Assembly: GCA_000733355.1 (NCBI GenBank)
Contig: JNVV01000065.1
Coordinates: 4,586 to 68,585, forward strand
Source of the DNA: Falciphora oryzae
Taxonomy: Eukaryota > Ascomycota > Sordariomycetes > Magnaporthales > Magnaporthaceae
Reading direction: 5' to 3'
DNA: 64,000 nucleotides
Made by a program: the position numbers and the translations under genes. Shown piece after piece: positions 1 to 11,778 of this stretch. The first letter of the stretch is position 1; every line of letters begins with the position of its first letter. The notes below the pieces were generated by a model. It was not told where the DNA came from. It ran no database searches and saw only the letters and a program-made list of their open reading frames with translations.

Positions 1-8
1 AACGGGGG

Positions 9-768
9 AAGTTAGAATTGGAAGCCCAACGCGGAGATGGGTTTGGTAGCCGTGGGTCGATTTTTTGGAAATCCCATAACGTGGTTCACAAGCGAGTGCA
101 CCACCCAAGCGAGTGCAACACGACGAAATCCCATATTAAACATGTTTTTCAATACCCTTGCTAACTCGGCTAATTTAAGCCCAAATTTAACCAAATTTAA
201 CAAGGGTATATTAACTAAATAGGGAATTTAATTTAATTTTCTTGGATTTTTATTATTACCCTTTTAAGTTAATTTGCATATTTTACACAGTATATTATAA
301 AGTGTTACGAACTAAGCTTAAACGGGTAATAATAAAAATCTAAGAAAATTAAATTAAATTTTCTATTTAGTTAAATATACCCCTGTTAAATTTGGTTAAA
401 TTTGGGCTTAAATTGGCCGAGTTAGCAAAGGTATTAAAAAACACGTTCAATATAGGATTTCGTCGTGTTGCACTCGCTTGGGTGGTGCACTCGCTTGTGA
501 ACCACGTTACAAAATAATTTTTCGGAAAATCGCTCGCGGCACCGGAAGCCCCCACGGCGGAGAACCCGCGGGATCGATGTCGGTGGGTATATGAGGGAAG
601 CGATTGTTGGCGCCCCTCAACTACAATACAAGCCTGTTCCACCCACTAAGCTTGGGGCCCCGACAGCGCTATTTATAGCGCCTGTCAGGGCCCAATCCAA
701 CTAACCGAAACCCTGCTGGCCACTGTGACTGCGCTGCAAATCCCCGATTTAACCTCCGAATATTAATA
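9..768 (+). repeat. 329 bp dispersed repeat R, copy 1 (split by MITE1)
   Basis: Apart from a hairpin insertion at 79-507 and its extra TA, this stretch matches 26361-26689 almost base for base, and both copies measure 329 bp. It carries TATA-like stretches and a short palindrome around 'gcgctatttatagcgc'. It encodes no protein. Its right edge abuts the gag remnant of element 2, and copy 2 lies just after a LINE fragment, so it could be an LTR, a LINE 5' leader or a SINE-like unit. I cannot decide which. The two copies differ mainly by C/T and G/A changes. Confidence 0.7.
79..507. mobile_element. MITE1: 429 bp hairpin element with Fot1-type ends
   Basis: The element is one large imperfect inverted repeat. 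Its ends start ACGTGGTTCACAAGCGAGTG and the two arms pair across most of the length around a centre near 290. It is flanked by TA (77-78 and 508-509). The unoccupied site is visible in the other copy of repeat R, where a single TA sits at 26429-26430. There is no ORF of its own. TA target duplication and the terminal sequence shared with the transposon at 2052-4000 make it a non-autonomous Tc1/mariner (pogo/Fot1) derivative. Confidence 0.9.
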
Positions 769-771
769 TTA

Positions 772-986
772 TTTTTAAAGGCTACTAACGATTTTTAGCA
801 ATTTATGCAAAAGAATAACGAGGACCCCGGTGTTTTCGCAGTACGATACCGGCGCATGTACGGCGAAGCAGGACAATTAGCAGATATTAACGGCTACGTA
901 ATCCGTTTGGTTTTTGCCTTAAAAGTTTAAATTACCCGCGGCATGCATTACAAAGCAAAGATTTTAGAAAACCTCGTCGCTACCGC
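772..986 (+). pseudogene. Element 2 gag remnant, upstream part
   Basis: A RIP-broken gag-like reading frame on the plus strand runs up to element 1 and resumes after it at 11779. The reading is about 'VIRLVFALKV*ITRG' followed by a Lys-rich stretch, with stop codons at positions that look like mutated Gln/Trp codons. The 5 bp ACCGC at 982-986 is repeated at 11779-11783, so element 1 inserted here. The 5' part of this gag and any 5' LTR are missing or replaced by repeat R. Confidence 0.6.
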
Positions 987-1271
987 TGTAACAAAGGGTC
1001 AAAAACGGCTTGGAAAAGGATCTCTATATTGCAGATAATTTTTCTATGGGCTCAAAAGATGCTTGAGGAAGAAGGAATCTTTTATAGATGACATAGGAAA
1101 TGGCAGGGTTTATATAAACCACCCTATGATCCGTGCGAAGTATTAAGTATATGATTCACACTGCCCTTCCGGCCTTCGGCCTTTAGGCCTCGGGGCCGTT
1201 AGGCACCTATACCGGTTCCCGGACCTTCTGTAGGGCCGATTAGGTGAGTCCATAGGTTTTTCCGTATGACA
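987..1271 (-). repeat. Element 1 LTR, downstream (3') copy
   Basis: 285 bp, nearly the same as 11494-11778 and 13513-13797. It begins TGTAACA and ends TATGACA, where the others end TGTGACA or TGTGATA. The differences are transitions typical of RIP. It lies downstream of the integrase and chromodomain remnant when element 1 is read on the minus strand. Confidence 0.9.
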
Positions 1272-2049
1272 CTATCCTCCTTTTCCTAAGGCGCGTTTCG
1301 AAACCTTTTAAAGCCCGTTTAAGGGATGCGGCCGCGCTTATATCTTGTGGCACGCGGGGGTCCCTAGGCTTATCGGGGTTGAGCCGATAAAAAGTAATAA
1401 CGTGTTGCTTAAATCCGTCGGTATCGAAGTGCTTCCAAAGTTCCCACGTCCAAATTTTTTTTCGTAGGTAATTTTCCTATCGGATAAAGTAACGAACTTT
1501 TCCGCTTGTATTTATAGAATTTATAACCTTTTTTATAACGAAATCTCCTATAACCGAAAGGGCTTCCCGCAATACCTGGTTAGGGTTAGGTCGTGCCTAA
1601 ATGCTAGAGCGGTAGGGTTTAATAAGGGATACGTAGAAAGCGTTATAAATTTTCCAGGTTTTAGGCAGGGCTAATCGTACCGCCGTGGGAGAAATAACCT
1701 TAAGGATCCGGAAGGGCCCGAGCATTTTGGCATCGAGTTTTTTGGCGGGGCGACGGGTTTTTATGTGCCGGGCGTTTAATATAACGAATTGTTTTTCGGT
1801 AAGGACCGGCGAGGGGCTTCTCCTTTTATCGGCCTAATGCTTCATTCGTTCCTAGGCTTTTTCGAGGTATTGTTTGGCTTTTTCGTGCACCTAGGTTATT
1901 TAATGCCGGTAAAATTGGTTTGTTGGATTGCGTATTCGTCCTAAAAGAGGGGGATTATTGGAAGCTGGGTGGTACCCGTAGTTAGCGAAAAAGGGAGTAA
2001 TGGAGGTACTTGCCGAAAATATATTATTATAGGCAAATTCCGCCGTAGG
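1272..2049 (-). pseudogene. Element 1 integrase C-terminus and chromodomain remnant
   Basis: Continues the element 1 integrase after the Fot1-like insertion at 2052-4000. The minus strand reads a stretch with AEFAYNN and PFFANYGYHP, conserved in gypsy integrases, then a GPY/F-type module around 'GPFRILKV'. Near 1390-1480 comes a decayed chromodomain-like piece ending in a TWELWKHF-type motif. Stops interrupt it throughout. Removing the transposon and one TA rejoins the reading frame exactly across the site. Confidence 0.75.
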
Positions 2050-2149
2050 TAACGTGGTTCACAAGCGAGTGCCACACACAAGCGAATGCCACAATTGACG
2101 CGTCCACGCGTCAACCCAACTTCATCCGCGAATATTTCCACAACAGACA

Positions 2150-3805
2150 ATGGTGAACAAAAGCGACGAAAGCCGGGTCGTTCTAGCCCTTCGGGCGATC
2201 GCATCGAATCCACAATTGAGTATCCGGAGCGCCGCTAAAGTCTACGAAGTCGACTTTTCCACTCTCGCCCGGCGGAAGCGCGGCCAACCTGCTCGACGCG
2301 ACACAATGCCCAAATCACGGAAATTGACGGAATCCGAAGAGGAGGCGCTTATCAAGTACATCCTCGAGCTGGATTCCCGCGCATTTCCTCCCCGGCCTTC
2401 TGGTGTTGAAGATATGGCCAACCGACTGCTGGCCGAACGCGACGCAGGCGTCGTCGGCAAGAACTAGGTCGCGAACTTCGTCAAGCGCCGCGCAGAGCTC
2501 GGTACGCGTTGGATTCGAAAGTACGACTACCAGAGGGCCAAGTGCGAAGATCCCAAGCTCGTTTCTGCGTGGTTCGACCTTGTACGGAACACTGTAGCCA
2601 AATATGGCATCCAGGATAACGACATCTATAACTTCGACGAAACCGGCTTCCTTATAGGCATGATCGCGGCCGTTATGGTCATTACAACATCGGAAGGGCG
2701 AGGCAAAGCAAAGCTAGTCCAGCCTGGCAATCGGGAATGGGCTACAGTTATCCAAGGGGTTAACTGTTGCGGTTGGGCGGTCCCTCCTTTCATCATCGTC
2801 AAAGGGCAGTACCACCTAGCCAATTGGTATTCGGAAACCGACCTTCCACGCAATTGGGTCATCGCAACGAACGCCAATGGGTGGACTACGAACGAGCTCG
2901 GCCTGAAATGGATCCAGCATTTCGACAAACACACTGCAGCTCATTCTACGGGGTCCCATCGTCTGTTAGTGCTGGACGGACACGAAAGCCACCACTCGAC
3001 GGATTTCGAACTCTATTGCCAGGAACACAACATCATTACGCTTTACATGCCTCCGCATTCGTCTCACTTCCTTCAACCGCTTGACGTTGGGTGCTTCAGC
3101 CCAATGAAAAAGGCGTACGGTCGACAAATCGAGGACCTGATGAGGTCGCACGTTAACCACGTGACCAAGGTCGAGTTCCTTTCGGCGTTCAAAGCGGCAT
3201 TTTTTGATTCCATGACCAAGGAAAACATCCAAGGAGGCTTCCGAGGGGCTGGCCTTACTCCTTTCAATCCGGATTCGGTTCTGGAAAAGCTGGATGTGAG
3301 GCTACGGACTCCAACTCCCCCGAGGACGCCCCTGAACGACCCCGAACCTTGGACCTCCAAAACGCCCCGGACAGCCAGGGAAGCAACTTCGCAATCCGAA
3401 CACATCAAAACTCGGATCTCCAATCACCAAAGCAGCTTTCCGACATCCATGCTAGCGGCTGTGGACCAGTTTGCGAAAGGGGCCAGGGCAATTATGCATC
3501 GGGTTAACCTTTTGGAGGAAGAGTGCTCCAAGCTACGAAGGGCGAACGAAGCACTAAGCAAACGCCGGAGGGCCAAAAAAACACGTGTCCGACTTGGAGG
3601 GTCACTTACCATCGAAGAGGTACGAGATGTTCTAAACCAACAGGAGCTGGATGGACAGCTACAGCAAGAAATGCGCGACCATGGGGTCCAAAAAAGGAGG
3701 GCGACGACAACTCGTCGGCGATGTGGCACTTGCGGCAAAACCGGACACAATGCGCGCACCTGTCAGGAAGAAGTAGAAATGTCCGATGTATATAGTTCCG
3801 AATAG
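2150..3805 (+). pseudogene. Fot1/pogo transposase with one in-frame TAG
   Basis: 552 codons in one frame with a single stop, TAG at 2465-2467, where transposon B (7046-8701) has TGG (Trp). The N-terminus has a Psq/CENP-B-type helix-turn-helix region (about residues 8-110, including ARRDTMPK). The DDE_1 endonuclease core follows: the first Asp in 'YNFDETGF' (about residue 164) and the second in 'LLVLDGHESHHS', then 'PPHSSHFLQPLDVGCF'. A coiled, charged region around residues 425-500 precedes a C-terminal CCHC knuckle (CGTCGKTGHNARTC). Cut-and-paste transposition at TA sites is the expected activity. As written, translation gives 105 residues unless the UAG is read through or bypassed. Codon use and the absence of other stops show that the rest is under little decay. 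Confidence 0.9.
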
Positions 3806-3926
3806 TTTGAATGGATTCCTGGCGTTGTTGGGTTGGCATGCGCGCACTTGTTAGGAAGAAGTAAAAATGTCCGATGTATATAGTTCCGAATAGTTTGAAT
3901 GGATTCCTGGCGTTGTTGGGTTGGCA
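3751..3926 (+). repeat. 88 bp tandem duplication at the 3' end of transposon A
   Basis: The last part of the transposase gene (end of the zinc knuckle, stop codon and the bases after it) is repeated once with a period of 88 bp (3751-3838, 3839-3926). The two units differ by a few C/T and G/A changes. Transposons B and C have one unit only. Confidence 0.85.
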
Positions 3927-4002
3927 TGCGCGTCGATTGACCGGAGGTCGGGTGTGGGTGTGGCATTCGCTTGTGTGTGGCACTCGCTTGTGAACCACGT
4001 TA

Positions 4003-6945
4003 ACAGTTTAACCCAGTTGGTCATTTTGTAATTTACGAAAGACCTAAAGTAGGTTTCCAGGTTTTGGTTAAACCTTTCGGTTTGTCCATCTGTTTGGGGA
4101 TGGAAGGTAATGCTTATTTTTGGCTTAATGCCTACCAAACGGAGGAAGTTTTTCCACAAATGGCTCGTAAATTTGGAATTTCTATTAAAGATAATATCTA
4201 AAGGCATACCGTGCAATCGCCAGTATTTTTTTAGCGAAAATGCGGATAAAGTTATCCGATTTTTTACCTTCGATTTTAAGGGGGACGAAATGCGCCATTT
4301 TGGTAAAGGGGTTTACCATTACCCAGATTGAATCGCACCTATCGCTTAAAAGGAGGTCCGTAATAAAGTCTATAGCCACCGTTTTTTAAAGCTGGTAATG
4401 CAGCTTTATAAATTGTAAGGGTCCAAAGGGGGCATGCTTTGGGGCTTTATTGCGTTGGGACTCCAAGCATCCCCTTACGTATTCCCGGACTTTTGCCTCG
4501 ATATTAGGCTATTAAAAGTGCCGAGTAATTAATTCGAGGGTTTTATCCATACCCATATATCCAGCGACTTTTGTGTTATATTCGGACTTGAAAACTTCCT
4601 TTTGCAGGGCCTCCGTTAGCACCTACAATCTTTTTTTATAATAAAGGAGGCCATCTTTTACTTTTTTACCCTTTTCGGACTTTTGGAAGCGACTTTAATA
4701 TTCGGAATCCGATATACCAACTTGCTTAATTTTGTTAGTAAATTCCGTAGCCCATTTTAGGACTGGAATATTGCAAAGCCGGTTTGGGGACAAAAGGAAA
4801 AAAAGGTGCTTTTTGCGGCAAAGCTTTTTCTATAGGGTTATTTCCTTATCCTTTTAGGGCCGAAATTTTTGCTGGGAAGTGTTTTTTTTGCAGGATCGTC
4901 GTAATCGGCTAATCCTTACTCCCCCCTTTTTTAGGCTTGTGCTAAGGTAATTTCGATAACATATCGGCCTTTTTATTTTGCTTTCCTAGCTGGTAGTTGA
5001 TTATAAACCAATAACCAGCTAGTTGTTATGCCCATTTGGTTTGCCTTTAATTAAGGATTTTAGCCGTTAGGAAATATTCGAGGTTCCGGTAATCCGTATA
5101 AACCTTTATCCGGTGCTTTGCCCTTTTAAGGTAATGCCTCCATTTAGCGAAACAATCGACGACCGCTAAAAGTTCCTTATCGTAAATTTTATAGTTAATT
5201 TCGGCGGGCGACATTTTGCGTGAATAAAAGGCAACGGGGTGCAATTTATTGGTTTCGGGATCCTTTTGGGATAATACCCTTTTAAAAGCAAAGTTCGAGG
5301 CGTTTATTTCGATTTGCGCCGGGAAAAACGGATTAAAATGCCGGAGTATCGGAGGCGAAACGAAAGCGATTTTAAAAGCTTCGAAGGCCTGTTCTATTTC
5401 GGAGGTCCATCGCTATTAGCTTTTAAGCAAAGCGTTGGCCGTCGTTATAGGCCTAACGATTTTTAAAAACCTTTTAATAAACCTTTTGTAAAAGTTGGCA
5501 AAGCCGACGAACGATTGGGAGTTTTTAAAGCAGTTGGGGGCCTTTTATTAGATGATAGCATTAACTTTGTTTTTGGATATTGCGATGCTTTCGGGTCCTA
5601 TTATATAATTAAGGAATTCGATTTCGTATACCCCCTAAACGCATTTGCGAGGGGCCACGGCTAGGTTGTGTTTGGTAAGGCGGCGAAGCACCTCCTTTAC
5701 CAAACTATCGTGTTGTTTTTTTAGTTTTTGCGTATATTAGGAGGTTATCCAAATATATAAGGAGCCCGGCATTAATAAAGTCCATAAAAATATGGTTCAT
5801 TATGCTTTAAAAGGTAGCGGGGGCGTTAATAAAGCCTATAAGTATAACCGTGAACTCGAAAACGCCGTATTTGCAGCGGAAGGCCGTAAACTATTCGTGC
5901 CTTTTTTTTATCCGAATTAGGTTAAACCTAGTTTTGAGGTCGATTTTTGTTTTCTATTTGGCATTCCGAAATCGATTTTGGAGCTCCGTAATAAGCGGGA
6001 TAGGGCACCAAATCGGAATCGTTTTGGCGTTTACGTCTTTGTAGTCGACCACTACCTTTAAGGGATCGAGGGGTTTTTTTTTTGCGAATATAAGGGGCGA
6101 ATTATTGGCAGTTTTGCATGGCCTGGCCCGACCGATTCGTACCTGCTTTTCCAGCTACGGCTTTAGGACATCCAATTCCCTTTAATTTATTAGGTATAAG
6201 GGGCTATGGGTTAATTAAGCTCCTTTTTTAAGGTGAATTTCGTAGTCCTAGGGCTGATGATCGGGAAAACGGGTGGCAGCCGCTTCCGTTATAATAGGGA
6301 AAAATTCCTTAAACTTTTGTGGCACCGATTTAAGGCCGTTCGAATCCGCTTTGGTCATTTCCTTAAAGGAAGGAATACCGTGCCCGTATTTAATAGCGGC
6401 AATAATCGCGGGTTCGATTGTTTTTATGTTTTCCTAAAGGCGTAAGCCTTTGGGCGGCCGTAAATCCTGTGGCTTTCGGGCCCGGGGTTTGTTGCATTTC
6501 CGGCATTTGTTCGAATCCATCCGGATATCCCGAAGGTCGCGATCTAGTAGCCCCAGCGGTGGGTGTTGCTTTTGCTATGCGAAGGGCAGGATAATATCGC
6601 AATTTGGATCCGTAGGATTAATTTTGAACGTTTCTGTAAAATAGTGCGTTTTGTGCCGGAAGGTAACGTCGACAACTAGTTGCTTTCCGGCCTTTAGTTC
6701 GATTTTCCCTGAAAAGGAGGTTATTACGCGAGGGATAGTTTTGTTAACCAGGTGACCCGGGAGTTGCTTCGCTATTTTGTCCGACATGACCTTCGTATCG
6801 CTGCCTTCATTTAAAAAAACCCGGATAGGTATCTCCTTCGATCCCTTCGCCCGTATATACATGCGGAGGATCGGTTTTGCGAGTTTTTTATCCGTTAAAG
6901 GCTTTCGGGATTAGTTGGCGGCGATAGTCGATAGTTGTTAACAGT
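4003..6945 (-). pseudogene. Element 1 protease, reverse transcriptase, RNase H and integrase core remnant
   Basis: Minus-strand pol remnant with many stops. About 6862-6575 is an aspartic-protease-like segment (the 'NEGSDTKVMSD' region stands where D(S/T)G is usual). The RT active site is visible near 5730-5770 as a YLDN box (YLDD mutated by G to A). RNase H runs around 5244-5047 (HPVAFYSRKMSPAE, YDKELLAVV). The integrase core follows at 4379-4003, with 'FHPQTDGQTERFNQNLE' conserved. It is truncated by transposon A at 4001 and resumes at 2049. Confidence 0.85.
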
Positions 6946-6947
6946 TA

Positions 6948-8808
6948 ACGTGGTTTACCAGTGAGTGGCGCACATTAGCGAATGGCGCGTTTTCCATCGC
7001 GACTCGCGTTTCCCACTTCCAACCTCAATTGCTTAACAACCACAAATGGCATCGACATCCAACGAAGCTAGAATTGCTTTTGCAATACGGGCAATGCAAT
7101 TTAATGCGCAATTAAACGTGCGTTCGGCCGCCAAAATCTACGACGTCCCCGGAACCACGTTACGTCGCCGACGCGCCGGCCAACCCGCTCGACGCGATAC
7201 GATGCCCAAATTACGGAAATTAACGGAATCCGAAAAGGAGGCGCTTGTTAAATACATACTCGAGCTGGATTCCCGCGCATTTCCTCCCCGGCCTTTTGGT
7301 GTTAAAAATATAGCCAACCGATTGCTCGCCGAACGCGACGCGGGTACCGTTAGCAAATACTGGGTCGAAAGGTTTGTTAAACGCCGCGCAAAGCTCGGTA
7401 CGCGCTGGATTCGAAAGTACGACTACTAAAGGGCTAAATGCGAAAATCCCAAGCTCGTTTCTGCATGGTTCGACTTTATACGGAACATTATCGACAAATA
7501 TGGCATCCAAAATAACGACATTTACAATTTCGACGAAACCGGCTTCTTTATAGGCATAATCGCGGCCGTTATAGTTATTACAATATCGGAAGGCCGTAGT
7601 AAAGCAAAGCTAATCCAGCCTGGCAATCGGGAATGGGCTATAATTATTTAAAGGGTTAACTGTTGCGGTTAGGCGATCCCCCTTTTTATTATCGTTAAAA
7701 GGCAGTACCACCTAACCAATTGGTACTCGGAAACCGACCTTCCACGCGATTAGGTTATCGCAACAAATTTTAACGGGTGGATTACGAACGAACTCGGTTT
7801 GGAATAAATCCGGCATTTCGATAAACATATTGCAGCTTATTCCACGGGGTTATATCGTTTATTAGTGCTAAACGACCACGAAAGCTACCATTCGACAGAT
7901 TTCGAGCTTTACTGCCAGGAATACAACATTATTACGCTTTACATGCTTTCGCATTCGTTTCACTTCCTTTAGCCGCTTAACGTTAGGTGCTTTAACCCAA
8001 TAAAAAAAGCGTACAGTCGATAAATCGAAAACTTAATAAAATCGCACGTTAACCACGTAACTAAAATCGAGTTCCTTTTGGCGTTTAAAGCGGCATTTTT
8101 TGCTTTTATAACTAAAAAAAACATCCAAAAAGGCTTCCAAAGGGCTGGCCTTACTCCTTTTAATCCGGATTCGGTTTTGGAAAAGCTGGATGTAAGGTTA
8201 CGGATTCCAACCCCCCTAAGGACGCCTTTAAACGATCCCGAACCTTGGACTTCCAAAACGCCCCGGATAGCCAAGGAAGCAATTTCGTAATCCGAACACA
8301 TTAAAATTCGAATTTCCAATCACTAAAGCAGCTTTCCAATATCTATCCTAGCGGCTATGGACCAGTTTGCGAAAAGGGCTAAAGCAATTATACATCGGGT
8401 TAACCTTTTGGAAAAAAAGTGCTCCAAGTTACGAAAGGCGAACGAAGCACTAAACAAACGCCGGAGGGCTAAAAAAACACGTGTCCGATTTGGAAGGTCA
8501 CTTACCATCAACGAGGTACGAAATGTTTTAAACCAGCAGGAGCTGGATGGATAGCTATAGCAAAAAATGCGCGACTATGGGGGTCAAAAAAGGAGGGCGA
8601 CGACGACTTGTCGGCGATGTGGCACCTGCGGCAAAACCGGACACAATGCGCGCACCTGTTAGGAAGAAGTAGAAATGTCCGATGTATATAGTTCTAAGTA
8701 GTTTGAATGGATTCCTGGCGTTGTTGAGTTGGTATGCGCGTCGATTGTCGAATGGTCGAGTTTGGGTGCGCTACTCGCTGATGTGCGCCACTCACTAATG
8801 AACCACGT
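6948..8808 (+). mobile_element. Fot1/pogo-like transposon B, RIP-degraded
   Basis: 1861 bp, TA-flanked (6946-6947, 8809-8810). The terminal sequences start ACGTGGTTTACCAGTGAGTG at the left and correspond imperfectly at the right. It lies between gag and protease of element 1. It aligns with transposon A along its whole length but is full of TpA-generating changes. Its TIR differs from those of A and C after the first eight bases, so it is a separate TIR subtype. Confidence 0.9.
7046..8701 (+). pseudogene. Fot1/pogo transposase remnant (transposon B)
   Basis: Same 1656 nt length and frame as the transposase at 2150-3805. The first 127 codons are open (helix-turn-helix region with ARRDTMPK, Trp kept at the codon that is a stop in copy A). 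After that many Gln and Trp codons have become stops. The DDE motifs are recognisable: 'YNFDETGF' survives, and the second Asp lies in a frame around 'VLNDHESYHS'. The C-terminal CCHC knuckle is still readable. It is inactive. Confidence 0.85.
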
Positions 8809-8810
8809 TA

Positions 8811-11394
8811 TCGTTTAAATCCGAATTTGATAATTTAAAAATTCGTGGTTCGCTCGGGGCTTTTGAGGTGAGGCTAGCGATTTTAGCCTTTTTAGCCTGT
8901 GGTTGTTCCTTTTATTCGTCCGTTGCAAAGCGTTTAAAGATGGATTTGGCACCGGCCGTTTTTGCTGGTGTAGGAGGGAGTTTTTTGCCGTTAATGTCCT
9001 TTTTGGCGTAGCATTTTAACGTATAGTGCTTTTTTTTTCCGTAGCGCTAGCAATCGGCTTTGGCCAACTTTCGTGCGTTGATATCGCGTTGTTCGATTCC
9101 TTCAAATGCCAATTTGGTGGTAGTCCAAATGTTGTTTTTTTTTGTCGGCGGCCTTTTTTATCGTTAGCCTTTTTTCCGGAACGGGAGTTTAAGGATGGAT
9201 TTGGGTTCCTGTTTTTGGAGCCCTTACCGCGGCGACGGCTTACGTTCGAGCGCTCCGGGGTCGAAACGGGCTCGTTTTTTCCTTTATCCTTCGGGGTTAG
9301 CCCCGGGTTTTGGAGCATAACTTCGTGGATTTTGCCAGCCTTTTGGATTGCTGCAAGGAATTTTTCGTCCGTATTAGGGACTTTTCCGCAACGGGAATAT
9401 ACCAATTTGGTAATTTCCTTTGGAAAGGTGCGGGAAATGTGCTTTTTAAATATAACGCTGGACTATTGGACCGTTTCGTTAAGGTTAAAGAGTTTAGTAA
9501 AGTATTAAACGGTATTTCCTTTATATTTAAGCTCCCGCATTTTTTTAGCGTTGCGGTAGTGTTCGGTGACGTCCCGGAAGCGTTCCTATAGGGCCGCCGA
9601 ATAGGCCCGCTAGTTGTCCTCGAGCTGCGCGCTTTGAAGGGACCGAAAGCGTTAATGGTGCCAAATTTGTACGTTTTCCGTAAGTAAGGACCCGACCCAG
9701 TTGATTTCAATTGTATCGTTAGGAAAGCTTTCGACGTAGGTTTCCATATAGGAGGTAACGCGAAGCTACTATAGCCTAAATTTAGCTAGGTTTTTGCCGT
9801 CGTAATTAGGTGGCTTGTTAAGTTGGATTAGGTTGATGACTGCCGTAAGGATCAGATTATGCGGGTAAGCATTTCCTTGTTGGATGGCTTTAATAAGGTC
9901 CCGCAAATCGGGGTTTTTAAAAGCCCGTCCGTTATTTTCGGGGGCATCGTTTTCCGAGGAGGAGTTTGAAGGTTTTAAAAGTTCCGAAAGAATAGCAATA
10001 TGTTTGAGAAGTTCGTTAGGTGGCCTTTGGGGAGGCCTTTAAGCGAGTCCTCCGAGGTTTCCGAAGTGCTTAGGACCTACCGTGGCGGCTTTGTATTGTT
10101 GTTAGGCAGCGAAGGCAGTAGTTCGAATTTGTTGCCGTTGGAAATTATTAAACGATAGGAGGTTTTGAAAGCCCTAGCGTAATGATGCCGACGTTTTAAG
10201 CGCCGATTGGGGTAAGGGTTTTTCCGTGGAAGGGACGGGTTTTTCCTTTTTTGGAGTGCTTTGACGGGAGCCCGGTGGAAAGGACAACTTTTGGAGGGCC
10301 GAAAGTACCGTAGCTGATTTAGGCCGCCTTCCTTATACCGCAAATCGCCGACTTTCCCGTACGGCGTTTTTAACAAGCTGGTGAGTTTAGGCCAATATGC
10401 GTCGCTCGGCTTCGGTAAAGGTTTCGGGCGAAACATGCTCCTTAGTTAGGAGATTTTGGATTTAGGCATTTTTATTAACGGCCTAGTTGGAAACTCCCTT
10501 TTCGAAGGTGGAAAGTCGTGCCTGTAGGTTTTGCAGGTGGTTTTGTTGGGCCCGAGTAACGTCCCGGAGCTAAATTAGGGCTTCCGAACGGGTTTGTTGC
10601 TTTTCGGCCAAAGTGGCGACCGTGGCCCAAACTTGTTGTGCAAATGCCTGGCTTTTTCCGATAATCCGTTACCGGAATGCCTTTTGTTAGTTGGCGGAAG
10701 CGATTAAGCTTTCTTTATATAAGGAAACGACGGTATTGTATGCGTGGGTGATGTGGTCGTAATGGGTCCTGATTTCGCGGATTTGTTCCCGATCGGCGAG
10801 GATTTCCTAGCTCACATTTCGGGATAGGGCCGAAATTGCTTCGTGCATACTGATAAATTCCCGCTAGATTTTAGTCATCTAGCCCGGGGGATTTTGAAGG
10901 CGTCATACAGATATAAGGGCTTGTTGTTCAAGGGCTATGCTAAAAGGGGGTGCCGAATATAGGATAAGTGCCTTTTGATCGTTAAGTATAGTGGTATTTT
11001 GACGTTTTTCCGGTGCAGACCGGGAGGGGCCTTCGGGGGCTTTTCCGGCCGCTTTTTTAAATTAGGCCGGTATGGTATCAGCAGGTATATCGGAATCGCT
11101 AGGCAAAAAAGGGGATTTTATAGCCGGTATGCCAAAATCGCTTAGTAAGGAAGGAGATGTCGTTGCAGACGAGATAAGGGGGTCCGGTTCCTTGTATTTC
11201 TGGGCAGCGTAAAATCCTAAGGGTATAAGGGAGAATTTCCGGCCTTTTTTGGAGTCCCGTGGTTTTTTTAGGGCGATTGAGAGGGTGAAACGACCCTTTT
11301 GTATATTTTTTTCGCTTTTACCCGTTCGAGAACACCGGTCACAGTTAAAATGTTTGTGGTGTGGCCCCAGGGTTTTATTCGCTAAAGAAGGCAA
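8811..11394 (-). pseudogene. Element 1 gag remnant
   Basis: Minus-strand frame starting near 11394 (MPSLANKTLG...), with an early Cys/His-containing stretch 'HHKHFNCDRC', a long helical, Gln-rich middle part, and then a recognisable Retrotrans_gag region around 9850-9450 (LNKPPNYDGK, WVGSLL, a YFTKLFNLNE stretch). A basic tail follows near 9300-9020 (SRRRGKGSKNRNP). Stops are frequent. The last part runs to the insertion site of transposon B. Confidence 0.7.
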
Positions 11395-11493
11395 CAGTTG
11401 GGGTTTGGGGGTGCCGATTAACAGGGCTTTTTTAAAGCTTAGGAGGAAAGATAGTGAGGCTTCCGTTAGGGGGCAGAGCGTAGAAAGATTATT

Positions 11494-11778
11494 TGTAACA
11501 AGGGGTTAAAGACGGCTTGGAGAAGGATCTTTATATTGCAGATAATTTTTTTATGGGCTTAAGAGATGTTTGAGGAAGAAGGAATCTTTTATGGAGGACA
11601 TAGGAGATGGCAGGGTTTATATAAACCACCCTGTAATCCGTGCGAAGTATTGAGTACATGATTCACACTGCCCCTCCGGCCTTCGGCCTTTGGGCCTCGG
11701 GGCCGTTAGGCACCTATACCGGTTCCTGGACCTTCTGTAGGGCCGATTAGGTGAGTTTACAGGTTCTTCCGTGTGACA
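11494..11778 (-). repeat. Element 1 LTR, upstream (5') copy
   Basis: 285 bp LTR, same family as 987-1271 and 13513-13797. It is followed directly by ACCGC, the 5 bp duplication that matches 982-986. The short GC-rich palindromic stretch 'cggccttcggcctttgggcc' is kept in all three copies. Confidence 0.9.

Larger units (their letters stand above)
2052..4000 (+). mobile_element. Fot1/pogo-like transposon A, nearly intact
   Basis: 1949 bp with inverted terminal repeats starting ACGTGGTTCACAAGCGAGTG, flanked by TA at 2050-2051 and 4001-4002. The TIR of about 40 bp contains two near-identical copies of CAAGCGA(G/A)TGCCACA. One long transposase frame fills the element. It sits in the integrase of element 1 and is far less mutated than its host, so it is the youngest or least RIP-exposed insertion in the block. 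Confidence 0.95.
987..11778 (-). mobile_element. Element 1: Ty3/gypsy chromovirus, full length, nested and RIP-degraded
   Basis: Two 285 bp LTRs (987-1271 and 11494-11778, TGTAACA...TGTGACA or its mutated form) bound the element and a 5 bp duplication ACCGC flanks it exactly. Read on the minus strand the order is gag, protease, RT, RNase H, integrase, chromodomain remnant, which is a chromovirus layout. Two Fot1-like transposons sit inside (2052-4000 in the integrase, 6948-8808 between gag and protease). Removing them leaves about 7 kb, normal for the family. Every reading frame carries many stops from G/C-to-A/T changes, so it is inactive. Confidence 0.9.
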
